Positions 54,789 through 63,041 of a DNA stretch of 64,000 nucleotides are shown in pieces (position 1 is the first letter of the stretch; each line of letters opens with the position of its first letter). The DNA lies in NCBI RefSeq assembly GCF_001056295.1, contig NZ_JVMD01000033.1:105156-169155 (forward strand), written 5' to 3'. The position numbers and the translations under genes were made by a program. The notes below the pieces were generated by a model that saw only the letters and a program-made list of their open reading frames with translations, had not been told where the DNA came from and made no database searches. The DNA is from Corynebacterium halotolerans (GTDB lineage: Bacteria; Actinomycetota; Actinomycetes; Mycobacteriales; Mycobacteriaceae).

Positions 54789-55700
54789 TTACGCCCCGAG
54801 GTTGGTGAGCTTGACCATCGCCATCGGGTCGGTGACACCGAACGCGACGGTCGCCCACGTCTGCGACCAGGTGGTCTGCACCGAGGCGTCGCGCCAGGTC
54901 TCCGTGGAGATCGGGGACTCGACGCCCATGACGCCGACCATGCCGGACTGCAGCACCAGGCCCTCGCCGGCGGGCTGGGCGGTGGTGGTGTGCAGCGTCA
55001 GGCCGAAGGTGGACAGCATCTCCTGGTAGTTGGCGACGCCGAAGACCAGCTTGAGGTTCTTCGCGTCGGCCGGGTTCAGGATCAGGACGTCCGGGTTGTA
55101 GCCGAGCTCGGTCTCCTGGATCTTCAGCTGCGCGTCGAGCAGGTTGTTGATCAGCTCGCCCTCGCCCGTCTTCGCGGTCTTGGCCGACGCCTGGACGCCG
55201 GCGGCCGCCGCCCAGCCGCCGGAAGCGACCGTCAGGGCCCGATCATCGAGCACGGTCAGCGCATCGGAGAGCGCCTTGATGCCGCGCTCGTCGAGGTCCT
55301 TGACCATGGTGTTGGCCACCTGCGAGATCTTGCGCTGCAGAAGGACCGCGTCGTTGCGGTTGCGGGCCTCGTCGGTGATGCCGAACTTTCCGCCGGTCTT
55401 CTGGACGCGCTTGACCATCGGCTCGCCGTCCGGGGTGTGCAGCACCGGGAACTCGGCGCCCGGCGCGATGACGCCGGGCTTGTCGGTGGCGGTAGCCTCG
55501 TTCTTGACGAGCTGGTCGAACAGCAGGGCGCCGCCGGAGGTGGTGACGTTGCCGAAAATGACCTGGGTGAGCAGGTCGCGCTCGACGAGTCGGGCCGCGT
55601 AGTTGTCGATGCGGGTGGGCTCGTTGAGCATCATGTCGATGGTGATCGCGCCGTCCCGGACTTCGGGGGCGCCGAGCGGGAACATCGGGTCTCGTGCCAT
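54789..55700 (-). CDS. Major capsid protein (HK97 fold)
   Basis: A 303-residue protein with HK97-fold features: an N-arm, an E-loop region (about residues 55-95), a long spine helix around RKISQVANTMVKDLDERGIKAL (split here as two segments), and the P/A-domain part ELGYNPDVLILNPADA. C-terminal strands are TETWRDASVQTTW and ATVAFGVTDPMAM. There is no large N-terminal delta domain; a separate scaffold gene precedes it. It forms the icosahedral shell. Confidence 0.9.
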   Translation of the reverse strand: MARDPMFPLGAPEVRDGAITIDMMLNEPTRIDNYAARLVERDLLTQVIFGNVTTSGGALLFDQLVKNEATATDKPGVIAPGAEFPVLHTPDGEPMVKRVQKTGGKFGITDEARNRNDAVLLQRKISQVANTMVKDLDERGIKALSDALTVLDDRALTVASGGWAAAAGVQASAKTAKTGEGELINNLLDAQLKIQETELGYNPDVLILNPADAKNLKLVFGVANYQEMLSTFGLTLHTTTAQPAGEGLVLQSGMVGVMGVESPISTETWRDASVQTTWSQTWATVAFGVTDPMAMVKLTNLGA

Positions 55701-55710
55701 TGGTTACTCC

Positions 55711-56070
55711 TTACTTCAGCGCCACGGTGACGACACCGTTGGCGGCCTTGGTCAGTGCGATGCCGGCGACGGGGCCGGCGGCGGTCTTGGCGGCCTTGCC
55801 GGCCGCGGCGGTGGACACGGAGTCGCCGGCGGCGATGGTGCCGGAGGCGGCGAGCTCGTAGACGCCGATGCGGTAGATGGTGACGTAGTCGTCGGCGGCG
55901 CAGTCGTGGGCGGCGACGCCGAGCGCGATGGCGTCGGCGGTGGCGGGCTTGACGACGGGGTTCCGGCCGTCCATCTCGGCCGAGACGACGACGAAGGTGC
56001 CCTGGGTGAGCGCCTCGGCCGCCTTGGCGGTGATGTTCGTCGCCGGGGTGAAGTGAATGGGCGTGGCCAT
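55711..56070 (-). CDS. Capsid decoration protein (DUF2190-like)
   Basis: A 119-residue beta-rich, Ala/Thr-rich protein between scaffold and major capsid genes. It has repeated Gly-Val-Ala turns (GTIAAGDSVSTAAAGKA) and YRIGVYELAASG as in phage head-fibre or decoration proteins (DUF2190 type). It probably trimerises on the capsid surface. GAAGGAGG precedes the ATG. Confidence 0.75.
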   Translation of the reverse strand: MATPIHFTPATNITAKAAEALTQGTFVVVSAEMDGRNPVVKPATADAIALGVAAHDCAADDYVTIYRIGVYELAASGTIAAGDSVSTAAAGKAAKTAAGPVAGIALTKAANGVVTVALK

Positions 56071-56114
56071 GTCTTCCTCCTTCAACGGGAAGTGGATGGG
56101 TTGGTGCTGGCGGC

Positions 56115-56624
56115 TTATACCGGCCAGCTGGGCGGGAACGCGTTATCCGGGGTCTCGTCCTGCTTGGGGCGGGGTCCGCCGAGCTGTTCCACCGGCACGT
56201 TGGACGGCGGCTTCTCGATCTGGGACTGCTGCAGCTCGGACAGGCGCTTGGCGCGGGCCTCGATCTCCTCGGGGCTACCGGAGCCCAGGAAGTCGAGGTT
56301 CTCCTCGGCGATGCCGTACTTGGCGGCCAGGCGAAGTCGGGTGTTCTCCGCGGCGGTGTCGGCGAGCTTGGCCTCGAGCTCGGCTCGCTGCTCCTGCTGC
56401 CGCTGGAGCTCGGACTTCTCCGCGTCCTGCTTCTCGCGCCACGCCTCGGCGTCGGCGCGCAGCTCGTTGCGCTGGCGGCGCATGGCGGCGGACTCCTCGC
56501 GCAGCTTGCGGATTTCGTCCATGTAGGACTCCGGGGTGCGTTCCTCGGATGCCTTCTCGGCCCCCGGGGCCTCGTTGGCTGCCACCTCGTTGGTGGACTC
56601 GGTGGCGGTGTTTTCCTCCGACAT
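56115..56624 (-). CDS. Capsid scaffolding protein
   Basis: A 169-residue acidic protein with a disordered Glu/Ala-rich N-terminus, a central coiled coil (about residues 30-105, YMDEIRKLREESAAMRRQRN and heptads after it), and a C-terminal segment (GIAEENLDFLGSGSPEEIEA) with the typical LDFLGSG motif. It chaperones capsid assembly and then exits. The start at 56624 has CTGGAGGGATC upstream; the extension to 56720 runs through the terminator. Confidence 0.85.
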   Translation of the reverse strand: MSEENTATESTNEVAANEAPGAEKASEERTPESYMDEIRKLREESAAMRRQRNELRADAEAWREKQDAEKSELQRQQEQRAELEAKLADTAAENTRLRLAAKYGIAEENLDFLGSGSPEEIEARAKRLSELQQSQIEKPPSNVPVEQLGGPRPKQDETPDNAFPPSWPV

Positions 56625-56669
56625 GATGATCCCTCCAGGGCGATCGTTCAGTTTTCGGGCATAAGAAAA

Positions 56670-56696
56670 CCCCGCCACCACGGGTGTGGTGCGGGG
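56670..56696 (-). terminator. Hairpin terminator before the scaffold gene
   Basis: CCCCG/CGGGG and CACCAC/GTGGTG stems around a 4-base loop, followed on the minus strand by GTTTTCTTATG. It separates portal, MuF and the small acidic gene from the highly expressed scaffold/capsid block. Confidence 0.75.
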
Positions 56697-56700
56697 CAGT

Positions 56701-56745
56701 GCCATGGCGGGGACTCGCACCCCGCGGCTGTGGCTTCTACATGGC
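56701..56745 (-). ncRNA. tRNA-like minihelix (acceptor stem plus T-arm)
   Basis: On the minus strand GCCATG and CATGGC pair as a 6-bp acceptor-like stem, directly stacked on a T-arm: stem GCGGGG/CCCCGC with a 7-base loop TGCGAGT (canonical TTCRANY apart from one T-to-G). Only about 13 bases stand where the D and anticodon arms should be. There is no encoded CCA. It is not a usable tRNA; it could be a deleted tRNA relic or a structured RNA element. It begins in the stop codon region of the small acidic gene. Confidence 0.4.
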
Positions 56746-56999
56746 TATTCCCAGTTTTCGGGATTCAGCAGGCGCGCGTACGCCTCGAAAAGGTCGCGGT
56801 CGCCGTCTGCGTACTCTTCGATGCCGGCGAGAAGCCCGTCGCGTTGTTCATCGGAAAGCCGAACGCGGGCTTCCGCGATGTCTTCCGCGAGATACGACGC
56901 GGCGTCGGCCGTTTCCCCAGATGTGAAGCGGCCACGGGCTGGCGAATCTGCAAGCTGCGGAAGCGCGAGCAATTCGATGATGGCTTGCTCAGTATTCAT
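56745..56999 (-). CDS. Small acidic protein; candidate immunity protein for MuF-EndoU
   Basis: An 84-residue, strongly acidic helical protein (many Asp/Glu, few basic residues; ends LLNPENWE). The gene overlaps the end of the MuF-EndoU gene by 11 bases and has GGAGG ten bases before its ATG (GTG at 57002 is an alternative). Immediate downstream position, overlap, small size and acidity are what an immunity protein for a basic nuclease toxin shows. No family recognised from sequence; it could instead be an accessory head protein. Confidence 0.55.
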   Translation of the reverse strand: MNTEQAIIELLALPQLADSPARGRFTSGETADAASYLAEDIAEARVRLSDEQRDGLLAGIEEYADGDRDLFEAYARLLNPENWE

Positions 57000-58272
57000 C
57001 ACGACTCGGCCTCCTTGCCTTCTTCATCTGTTTTTCTGCGTCCGTTTCCCAGTCTATGCGATTCCCTGTGGCCTTCTCGTACTTTTGCACGCCAGCTCCG
57101 TAGACGGGGTAGGCCGTGTTGATCTTGGCCCGGCCTTGGTTGTAGTCCCACTTGACGGCGACCATCACGTCATCGATCTCACGGTAGGCGATACGCCGCA
57201 CCGGGCCGGACTCGACCAGGTAAGGATCTTCCATCGTCGCGGTAATCGCATCGGCGATGTCCTGGTCCGTCCACCGTTTCGGAAAGAACGTGCCCTTCTC
57301 ACGTATCGAGTCGAAGGAATGCCCATTCCGCGCCGTCTCCGTTGTGACCGGACCGTGTTTGGGCCTCCATCCCCAGATCGAATGCTTGACGAGTTGATTA
57401 GCCTTAGGCAGAGGTTCATCGCGGAAGTATGGGGCGGTGCGCATCAGCGCGCGATCCCGCCGTGGAGCGCGGAGCACGACGCCGGGGATGCCGGAGTCAT
57501 GGTCAAGTCTCCATGCCTCCCACATGTCAGCACCGGAGAGATCCCCCGTCGCTTTCCTCCACCTCTGCTCAAGTCGCAAGTACTCCTCCTGCCCCGGCCA
57601 CGGTTTGCCTTCGATAACGAGCTGTGCCCGGCAGTCGCAGCCGTCGTGGTAGCGGTTCCCGTCCTTGCGGCGCGTGGCCGTGTCTTCGGTGTAGACGGGG
57701 CCACGGGAGGCGAGCATGGCGCAAAACGCGCAGTTTTCCTTACCGGAGAGGACGCGGGCGTAGCCGACGCGTTTGCCTACCGGCCGTTTGAGTGCCGCGT
57801 CGCGGACCCTGCCGAGCTTGGCGGTGTCGGACACGGCGTCGCGGCCGGCCTTGCGGGCGTGGCGCAGCAGTGTCGACGACACCCGGGCGATGACCTTTTC
57901 CATCGCTCCGGGGTGGTCTGGGAAGACGTAGGCCGGCACCGACTGGGTGATCAGGGCGCGGGTGACGTCATCGACGAGCTCCAGCTCGATGTTGCTCGGC
58001 TTTTCTCCCATGCCGATGGCGCGGATCACCGCATCGTGGGTGGCATGCGGCGGGTAGTCCCGCATCTTCGCGGGGGCCACCTCCAGGCCGAGTGCGTTCA
58101 TGTCGGCGCCCATTTGGGTGACGTCGTGGCGGTAGTAGTCGCCGCGGTACTTCTGTACGACCGGATGGAGCCGCGCGGCCAGGCGGTTGGCGCTGTCGAC
58201 GTCGGTGGGGATGCCGTGGTCGGTGACGATGGCCGCGATCTCGCGGCGCATGCGCTTTTCGCTGTCCTGCAT
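56989..58272 (-). CDS. MuF-type minor head protein with C-terminal EndoU-like nuclease domain
   Basis: A 427-residue protein next to the portal gene. The MuF/SPP1 gp7-like head region covers about residues 1-235, with the Cys/His cluster ENCAFCAML...YHDGCDCRAQL at its end. After a linker, residues about 290-405 match the bacterial EndoU toxin pattern: KHSIWGW (His297), His306, NGHSF (His318), KGTFFPKRW (Lys326/Lys332), and a final INTAYPVYG strand. EndoU is an RNase in polymorphic toxins. MuF proteins are packaged in the virion and some carry toxin domains. Domain call is by pattern, not by search. Confidence 0.75.
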   Translation of the reverse strand: MQDSEKRMRREIAAIVTDHGIPTDVDSANRLAARLHPVVQKYRGDYYRHDVTQMGADMNALGLEVAPAKMRDYPPHATHDAVIRAIGMGEKPSNIELELVDDVTRALITQSVPAYVFPDHPGAMEKVIARVSSTLLRHARKAGRDAVSDTAKLGRVRDAALKRPVGKRVGYARVLSGKENCAFCAMLASRGPVYTEDTATRRKDGNRYHDGCDCRAQLVIEGKPWPGQEEYLRLEQRWRKATGDLSGADMWEAWRLDHDSGIPGVVLRAPRRDRALMRTAPYFRDEPLPKANQLVKHSIWGWRPKHGPVTTETARNGHSFDSIREKGTFFPKRWTDQDIADAITATMEDPYLVESGPVRRIAYREIDDVMVAVKWDYNQGRAKINTAYPVYGAGVQKYEKATGNRIDWETDAEKQMKKARRPSRDEY

Positions 58273-58318
58273 GGGGGCACCTCCTGTGATTCATCGACGG
58301 CTGGCCAGCGGAAGCGGG

Positions 58319-59716
58319 TCAATTGCTTTCCGGGATGCTGTCTTCGTCCTCGGAGTCGAAAAGACCGCTGGATTCCTGCGGGAGTGCGGCGGCGCGCGAC
58401 AGCGCCCGATCGACCCGCTCGCGGGTCCAGCCCGGGATATCCGCCCACAGCTCCTCCTTGGGCACACCGAGAAGCGAAGCGAGTTTGCCGAGGCCGTCGA
58501 CGGTCTGCGCGAAGGACCGGGAGGAGGTCTCCGCCCACTTGACCTCCGCGCCGAAGTCCGCGGCACCGTCACCGTCCCCGGTGATGTGCGCGCACAGGCG
58601 CAGGAGCTGCTCGTGGGACTCCCCCAGCGAGGTCTGGATCTCGGAGGCCTTGCGGTCCTTCGAGGTTTCCAGCGCGGCGAGACCGTCCGCCGAGATGTTG
58701 CTGATCGCGTTGGCCCCCAGCGACTGGGCCGGCACCTGCGCCGTGGCCGCCAAGTCTCGGACCGTGGCTTGCCGGGCCTCGGTGTACTGGGACAGGTCCG
58801 TGGAGTCGAACTGGCCGACCTTGACGTCCTTGTTGCCGAAGAACCAGGTGTCGGAGGCGGACTGCCGCATCGCGTCCTGTTCGTTCTTCGGCATCCAACC
58901 GAGGACGTAGCGTTGTTTGAACGCGCTCCAGTACTGGGCGACGCCCTGCTCGTAGTTCGTTCGGTCGATGCGGTCGGACAAGGCGATGAGGTGCTCGACG
59001 ATTCCGTTGGTCTCTTCGCCGTCGGCCATCATCCGGTCCTGGTATCGGACGATGGGCGTGACGCCCACACCGTGCGGCCGGGCCTCCAGGTACGGCAGGT
59101 TGGCGTCGGTGAGGTAGTGCGACGCGCTCCACGCGAGCGGATCGCCGGGGACGTGCTCAGCGCCGAAGTAATAGACGTTGGTCTCGTCGTACAGACGCAA
59201 GTGGTGCCCCTGAATGGCCAGGGCAATGATCGGGAACTCTTCGCTGCTTGCGTCCCCCTCCCCGGGCCACGCGAACGGCTCGCCGTAGAACGCCACCAAG
59301 CGCCGCGGCGAGTGCACGCCGATACGCGCCGCGTCGCCGGCGGCCGGCAGGACAGAGGCGTAAGCAGTGCCGTACTCCAAGGCCGCGCGGTGCAGTCCGG
59401 TTTGGCGAGCGTTCATGCGGTTGGTTTGCCACCATCGCCACGCCGGCGCCTGCTTGGCTCCGGAGGAGAAGAAGTTGTCGACCTTCAAGCTCTGCCCGTA
59501 AGTATCGAGCACAAGCCCGAGGAAGGGGGTCTGGGCCATCTTGGCGATCTTGAGGTGCCGGTGGAAGTTCTTGCCCTGTTGAACGCCCATGCGTCGGGCT
59601 GCTTCAGCGTCCGACCACGGACGGACCGCACGGTCAATGACGTCGTAGCGTCGCCGCTGGGCGGCATGCTCGACGAGCAGGGCCCGAACGGCCTCTCGGG
59701 CCTGTCCTTCATTCAT
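58319..59716 (-). CDS. Portal protein (SPP1 gp6-like)
   Basis: A 465-residue protein forming the dodecameric DNA gate. The N-terminal clip/wing region, DRIDRTNYEQGVAQYWSAFKQ (in two pieces of the stem) and the C-terminal ISNISADGLAALE/SLGESHEQLLRLCA crown helices fit Phage_prot_Gp6 portals. It lies between the terminase and MuF genes, as expected. The C-terminus is acidic (FDSEDEDS). ATG at 59716 with GGAGGTGCG upstream. Confidence 0.9.
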   Translation of the reverse strand: MNEGQAREAVRALLVEHAAQRRRYDVIDRAVRPWSDAEAARRMGVQQGKNFHRHLKIAKMAQTPFLGLVLDTYGQSLKVDNFFSSGAKQAPAWRWWQTNRMNARQTGLHRAALEYGTAYASVLPAAGDAARIGVHSPRRLVAFYGEPFAWPGEGDASSEEFPIIALAIQGHHLRLYDETNVYYFGAEHVPGDPLAWSASHYLTDANLPYLEARPHGVGVTPIVRYQDRMMADGEETNGIVEHLIALSDRIDRTNYEQGVAQYWSAFKQRYVLGWMPKNEQDAMRQSASDTWFFGNKDVKVGQFDSTDLSQYTEARQATVRDLAATAQVPAQSLGANAISNISADGLAALETSKDRKASEIQTSLGESHEQLLRLCAHITGDGDGAADFGAEVKWAETSSRSFAQTVDGLGKLASLLGVPKEELWADIPGWTRERVDRALSRAAALPQESSGLFDSEDEDSIPESN

Positions 59717-59731
59717 GCGTGACGCACCTCC

Positions 59732-61366
59732 TTAGATGAACATCGCTTCGTCGTTGACCGGTGCGGCATTGACCGCCGGGTCATCCTTGGCCAGCCGGTA
59801 GACCATGCGCGCGCCGATCATGCAGACCGCCGCGTCGATCTTCCGGCTGGACTTCTTCGATTCCTTGCGAACCGTCTCGCCGTAGCGGCCGATGTGCCGG
59901 TGCGCGTTACGAACATGCGCCACGAGACGCGAATCGCCGTCGTGAGTAAACGAGTGCTGCATGATCTCGGCGGCCGCGAGCTCGCACGCCTGGGTGAACA
60001 GGAAGTCCTTGCCGCGCATGTCCCAGGCGATCGGCTCCGGATGCCGGGCCTTCGGCGACGCCCACAGCCGCAGGCCGTCGCCGTACCGCTGGGGCCAGTC
60101 GACCTTGACGAACGACTCCCACTCGCGGACGTCGGCCCAGAACGCCACGACGTCGAACCGGTCGAACGCGCGGGCAACACCCGCATCGACCGCCTCCACG
60201 TCGACGTTGCCGCCGTCCTCGGGTGGCGCCCACACCCCGGCCGTGAACACGTGCCCGTCCGCCATGCAGCAGCCGACGAGGGCCGTGTGGTCGTTGGACA
60301 GCGAGCCGTCGAAGAACAGCACGACGCGCTCGCCGTCGACGAGTTGACGCGTCGGCGCCGTCATCTGCGCCCAGTCCTTTGGGTCCACCCACGCATCGAC
60401 CGACGCGACGGGCCAGTTCAGGTACTTGCGCTTCGAATCGTCCGGCCGCGCCTTCGGGTGCCAGATGCGGGTGATGATCCAGTCGATATCCACCCACGGG
60501 CAGTCCGCGTAGACCCATTCCAGCCCGGCGCGAAGGCTGGCTTCGTCGGCCATGTCGGTGTCTGGTGGTGCCTGGCGGCAGTCGTAGAGGATCTTCAGTT
60601 CGTTCTTGGTCAGGCCGTCTTCCTGCATGCACCAGGAGTCGAACGTTTCCTCACCGGCGCTGCCGGAGCCGGGGGTCCAGGAGTTGAGGGTCTCCAGCAT
60701 GCGGGAGCCGGACTTGGACAGGTTGTCGAGCAGCGTGCGGTGCAGTTCGGTGCCGCCGTTACCCGCGGTCCAGTGCTCGAGCTCGTCGCCGATGATGAAG
60801 GTCGCCTCCGCGCCTTCGGCGGTGGCCGACGACGAGGTGATGACTTCGAGTTTGCCGGCGGGCTCGACGTTGATCTGTGTTTTTCCGACGTCGAGGGCGT
60901 AGTCGGCGTGGAGCTGCGGGGCGGCCTTTTTGGAGGCCATGGCGCGGACCATGCGCATGGTGTTCTCGGTCTGGTCGAGGGACACGGCGGCGATCTGTAC
61001 CAACGGCATGTGGACGGGCTTGCCGACGCAACCGCCGAGCACGTCCGGGTCGAAGTGGCTGAACCGAACCGGCGCCAGGAACTCGATCAGCGCCAGGACG
61101 GCGGCGAACGGGCTCTTCCCCGAGCCCTTCGCCAGCCTGCGGGCGGCGTGGTAGTACAGCCAGCGGCCGTTTTCGTCGACGGCGTAGAACCAGAGGATGA
61201 AGCGGGCCTGCTCGCGGGTGAATTCCCAGCGCTTGCCGGCGCGGATGCCGTTGGGGTGGCGCAGGTACTTCGCGGCCCAGGCCAGGGCCTCCCAGCCCAG
61301 CGTTAGCGTCGGCAGCCCGTCGGGCAGGGTCTCCAGTCGTTCGGCGGCGGCGACCATGGTCGTCAT
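59732..61366 (-). CDS. Terminase large subunit
   Basis: A 544-residue packaging motor. The N-terminal ATPase has Walker A-like RRLAKGSGKSPFAA (about residues 77-90) and Walker B FIIGDELEHW (about 190-199). The C-terminal RNase H-like nuclease has Asp in VVLFFDGSLSND and further Asp in SRKIDAAVCMIGA. It cuts concatemers and drives DNA into the prohead. The first ATG (61366) is only two bases from GGAGG; ATG at 61357 has better spacing and may be the true start. Confidence 0.92.
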   Translation of the reverse strand: MTTMVAAAERLETLPDGLPTLTLGWEALAWAAKYLRHPNGIRAGKRWEFTREQARFILWFYAVDENGRWLYYHAARRLAKGSGKSPFAAVLALIEFLAPVRFSHFDPDVLGGCVGKPVHMPLVQIAAVSLDQTENTMRMVRAMASKKAAPQLHADYALDVGKTQINVEPAGKLEVITSSSATAEGAEATFIIGDELEHWTAGNGGTELHRTLLDNLSKSGSRMLETLNSWTPGSGSAGEETFDSWCMQEDGLTKNELKILYDCRQAPPDTDMADEASLRAGLEWVYADCPWVDIDWIITRIWHPKARPDDSKRKYLNWPVASVDAWVDPKDWAQMTAPTRQLVDGERVVLFFDGSLSNDHTALVGCCMADGHVFTAGVWAPPEDGGNVDVEAVDAGVARAFDRFDVVAFWADVREWESFVKVDWPQRYGDGLRLWASPKARHPEPIAWDMRGKDFLFTQACELAAAEIMQHSFTHDGDSRLVAHVRNAHRHIGRYGETVRKESKKSSRKIDAAVCMIGARMVYRLAKDDPAVNAAPVNDEAMFI

Positions 61367-61386
61367 TACCTCCGCGCGGCGCCGGA

Positions 61387-61809
61387 TCAGCCGGCCAGGT
61401 CGTTCTTGTACTTCTCGAGCATCGAGACCGTCGCGGCGCCATCGGCGTCGTCGAGGCCCGGGCGCTGGAGCTCCACGCGGATTCGCCGGCGTGCCCCCTC
61501 CGAGGTCATGAGGTTGTCCATCATCGACAGCACCAGGCCGATGGTCGCCGCGCGCGGCTTCTCCATCGCCATCTCCGCGGTGAGCAGATCAGCAGCCAAC
61601 TGCGCATATGCCCAGTCGGACGGCTCGTAGAACACCGCCTGCCCGGAGTGCTTGAGGGCGCGGAACCAACGCTTCGCCGCCGGGTGCCACGACCTGTCCT
61701 CGGCCGGTGGCTTCACGGTCTTGGAGCCAGCGACTCGCAGCGGGGGCGGTCCGTCGTCCTTGTTGCGGCGGCGCCGCTGGTCGGAACGCTTCGGGATCGG
61801 TCCGGGCAT
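61387..61809 (-). CDS. Terminase small subunit
   Basis: A 140-residue protein upstream of the large subunit. Basic N-terminus (PGPIPKRSDQRRRRNK), the WHPAAKRWFRALKHSGQ segment and following helices match actinophage small terminases. It recognises the packaging site and recruits the large subunit. GGAGGTG precedes the ATG at 61809. Confidence 0.85.
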   Translation of the reverse strand: MPGPIPKRSDQRRRRNKDDGPPPLRVAGSKTVKPPAEDRSWHPAAKRWFRALKHSGQAVFYEPSDWAYAQLAADLLTAEMAMEKPRAATIGLVLSMMDNLMTSEGARRRIRVELQRPGLDDADGAATVSMLEKYKNDLAG

Positions 61810-61830
61810 GGGGCACCTCCTTGGCGGTTG

Positions 61831-62460
61831 TCACGCCGCGGCGGCCGCCCTCCCTCGGGCAGCGCCGCGGCGCTGGGGAATCTGGCCAGCTGCGTGCTGG
61901 CGGTGGATCTCGGCGATGGCCGGCGACAGCGCGACGAGCGCCCCTTGCCGGTGGACGTTGCCGGTGACGCGGATGAATCGGGACTTGGAGTAGTACTCGG
62001 CGCGCCCGAGGTTGCGGCCCGGTCCCTCGGGAAGCAGGCCGAAGATGTGCAGGCCCCGGCCGCTGACCGAGCGCTCGACGAACGCGTCGGGCACCGTTGC
62101 GAGGATCGACCGGGCCCACGGTTCGACCCGGCCGTCGGCGGCCACGCAGCCGTCGAGGTCGATGCAGGCGAAGCCCGCGCCGAGCATGAAGCCGTTCGGC
62201 CCTTCTGCGACGTCGGTGCGCGGGCCCCACGTCGACGGGTCAGTCGAGGACGCTGCGCGGCCGTCAGCGGTCATGGGGCGCTTGCCGTCGGCGGCCACCC
62301 ACCGGTCGGCCGCGACCATCTCAGGGGGCAGCTGGCGACGCTTGCGGGCCCGGTATCCGGCTTGGCGGCACGGCGAGGAGCAGTACTTCGGCGGCCGCCC
62401 GGCGCGCTGGATCGGCAGGGTCTCTCCGCAGGTCTCGCATGTGCTCCTCATGCTTTCCAT
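61831..62460 (-). CDS. Short primase/polymerase-like protein with zinc finger
   Basis: A 209-residue protein. The N-terminal zinc-finger-like CETCGETLP...YCSSPCRQAGYR (four Cys) leads to a primase-polymerase (prim-pol) N-terminal-like domain: WVAADGKRPMTADG, FACIDLDGCV (metal Asp pair), and VERSVSGRGLHIFG. It is shorter than full primase-polymerases and lacks a helicase. It is found in actinophages and integrated elements just before the terminase genes. It could prime replication or act as an accessory. The ATG at 62460 has no clear ribosome binding site; ATG at 62451 is an alternative. Confidence 0.7.
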   Translation of the reverse strand: MESMRSTCETCGETLPIQRAGRPPKYCSSPCRQAGYRARKRRQLPPEMVAADRWVAADGKRPMTADGRAASSTDPSTWGPRTDVAEGPNGFMLGAGFACIDLDGCVAADGRVEPWARSILATVPDAFVERSVSGRGLHIFGLLPEGPGRNLGRAEYYSKSRFIRVTGNVHRQGALVALSPAIAEIHRQHAAGQIPQRRGAARGRAAAAA

Positions 62461-62491
62461 CGTACTCGTGATTCGTTACGAAAGGAACCCC

Positions 62492-62635
62492 TGACCTGCA
62501 TGAATGATCTTCATTGGGCCCTGTTCCACACAGGCTCCGTAGAGGCGTCAGAGACGGCCGAAACGGGTTCAATGTTGCCGCAGGTCACGGCATCGCGCCA
62601 GCGTCCCACACGGGCCGAAATACATACTGACCTGC
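62492..62635. promoter_or_regulatory. Three TGACCTGC sites upstream of the prim-pol-like gene
   Basis: TGACCTGC occurs at 62492-62499 and 62628-62635 on the plus strand and at 62580-62587 on the minus strand, within a 257-base gene-free gap. The first lies 32 bases before the prim-pol start. The repeated 8-mer suggests operator sites for a phage repressor or activator. Confidence 0.5.
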
Positions 62636-62717
62636 AAAAACTTCTAACCCGTACCGTTTTCGAGAGCCAATGCCCTCCGCCCCGGGCTGGGATCGGAGCG
62701 AGGGGCATCCCCCACCC

Positions 62718-63020
62718 TCAGTCGGCGCGGAGCCCCGGGTGCCGCGGGGCCGGCCGGCGGGCGCGGCGCCGCCGGGCGCGGGCAGCTTCCGCCTGGGTCT
62801 TGATCTTGTGGCAGGCCGGGCATGCGGCCTGACCATTGGTCATCTCGTCGTTGCCGCCCTCGAAGACCGGAATGACGTGGTCGGCGTCGGTGGCTGTGCC
62901 CGCGCAACCGGGATAGGCCAGCTGGCACTGGTACCGGTCCCGGGAGAGGATCGCCAGGCGGACGGCCTCCGGGAATCCGCGCGACCGGGGGCCACGGGAG
63001 TTGGATCGCCAGCCCGCCAT
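62718..63020 (-). CDS. HNH endonuclease
   Basis: A 100-residue HNH nuclease. The motif runs from about residue 28 to 75: two CxxC-like zinc pairs, DADHVIPVFEGG (first His of HNH) and the NGQAACPACHKIKT segment (Asn/His). Phage HNH proteins next to terminase genes often assist DNA packaging cleavage. The start at 63020 has GAGGAGGT upstream. The C-terminal 20 residues are Arg/Ala/Pro-rich. Confidence 0.88.
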   Translation of the reverse strand: MAGWRSNSRGPRSRGFPEAVRLAILSRDRYQCQLAYPGCAGTATDADHVIPVFEGGNDEMTNGQAACPACHKIKTQAEAARARRRRARRPAPRHPGLRAD

Positions 63021-63041
63021 CGACACCTCCTCGCGCCACCG

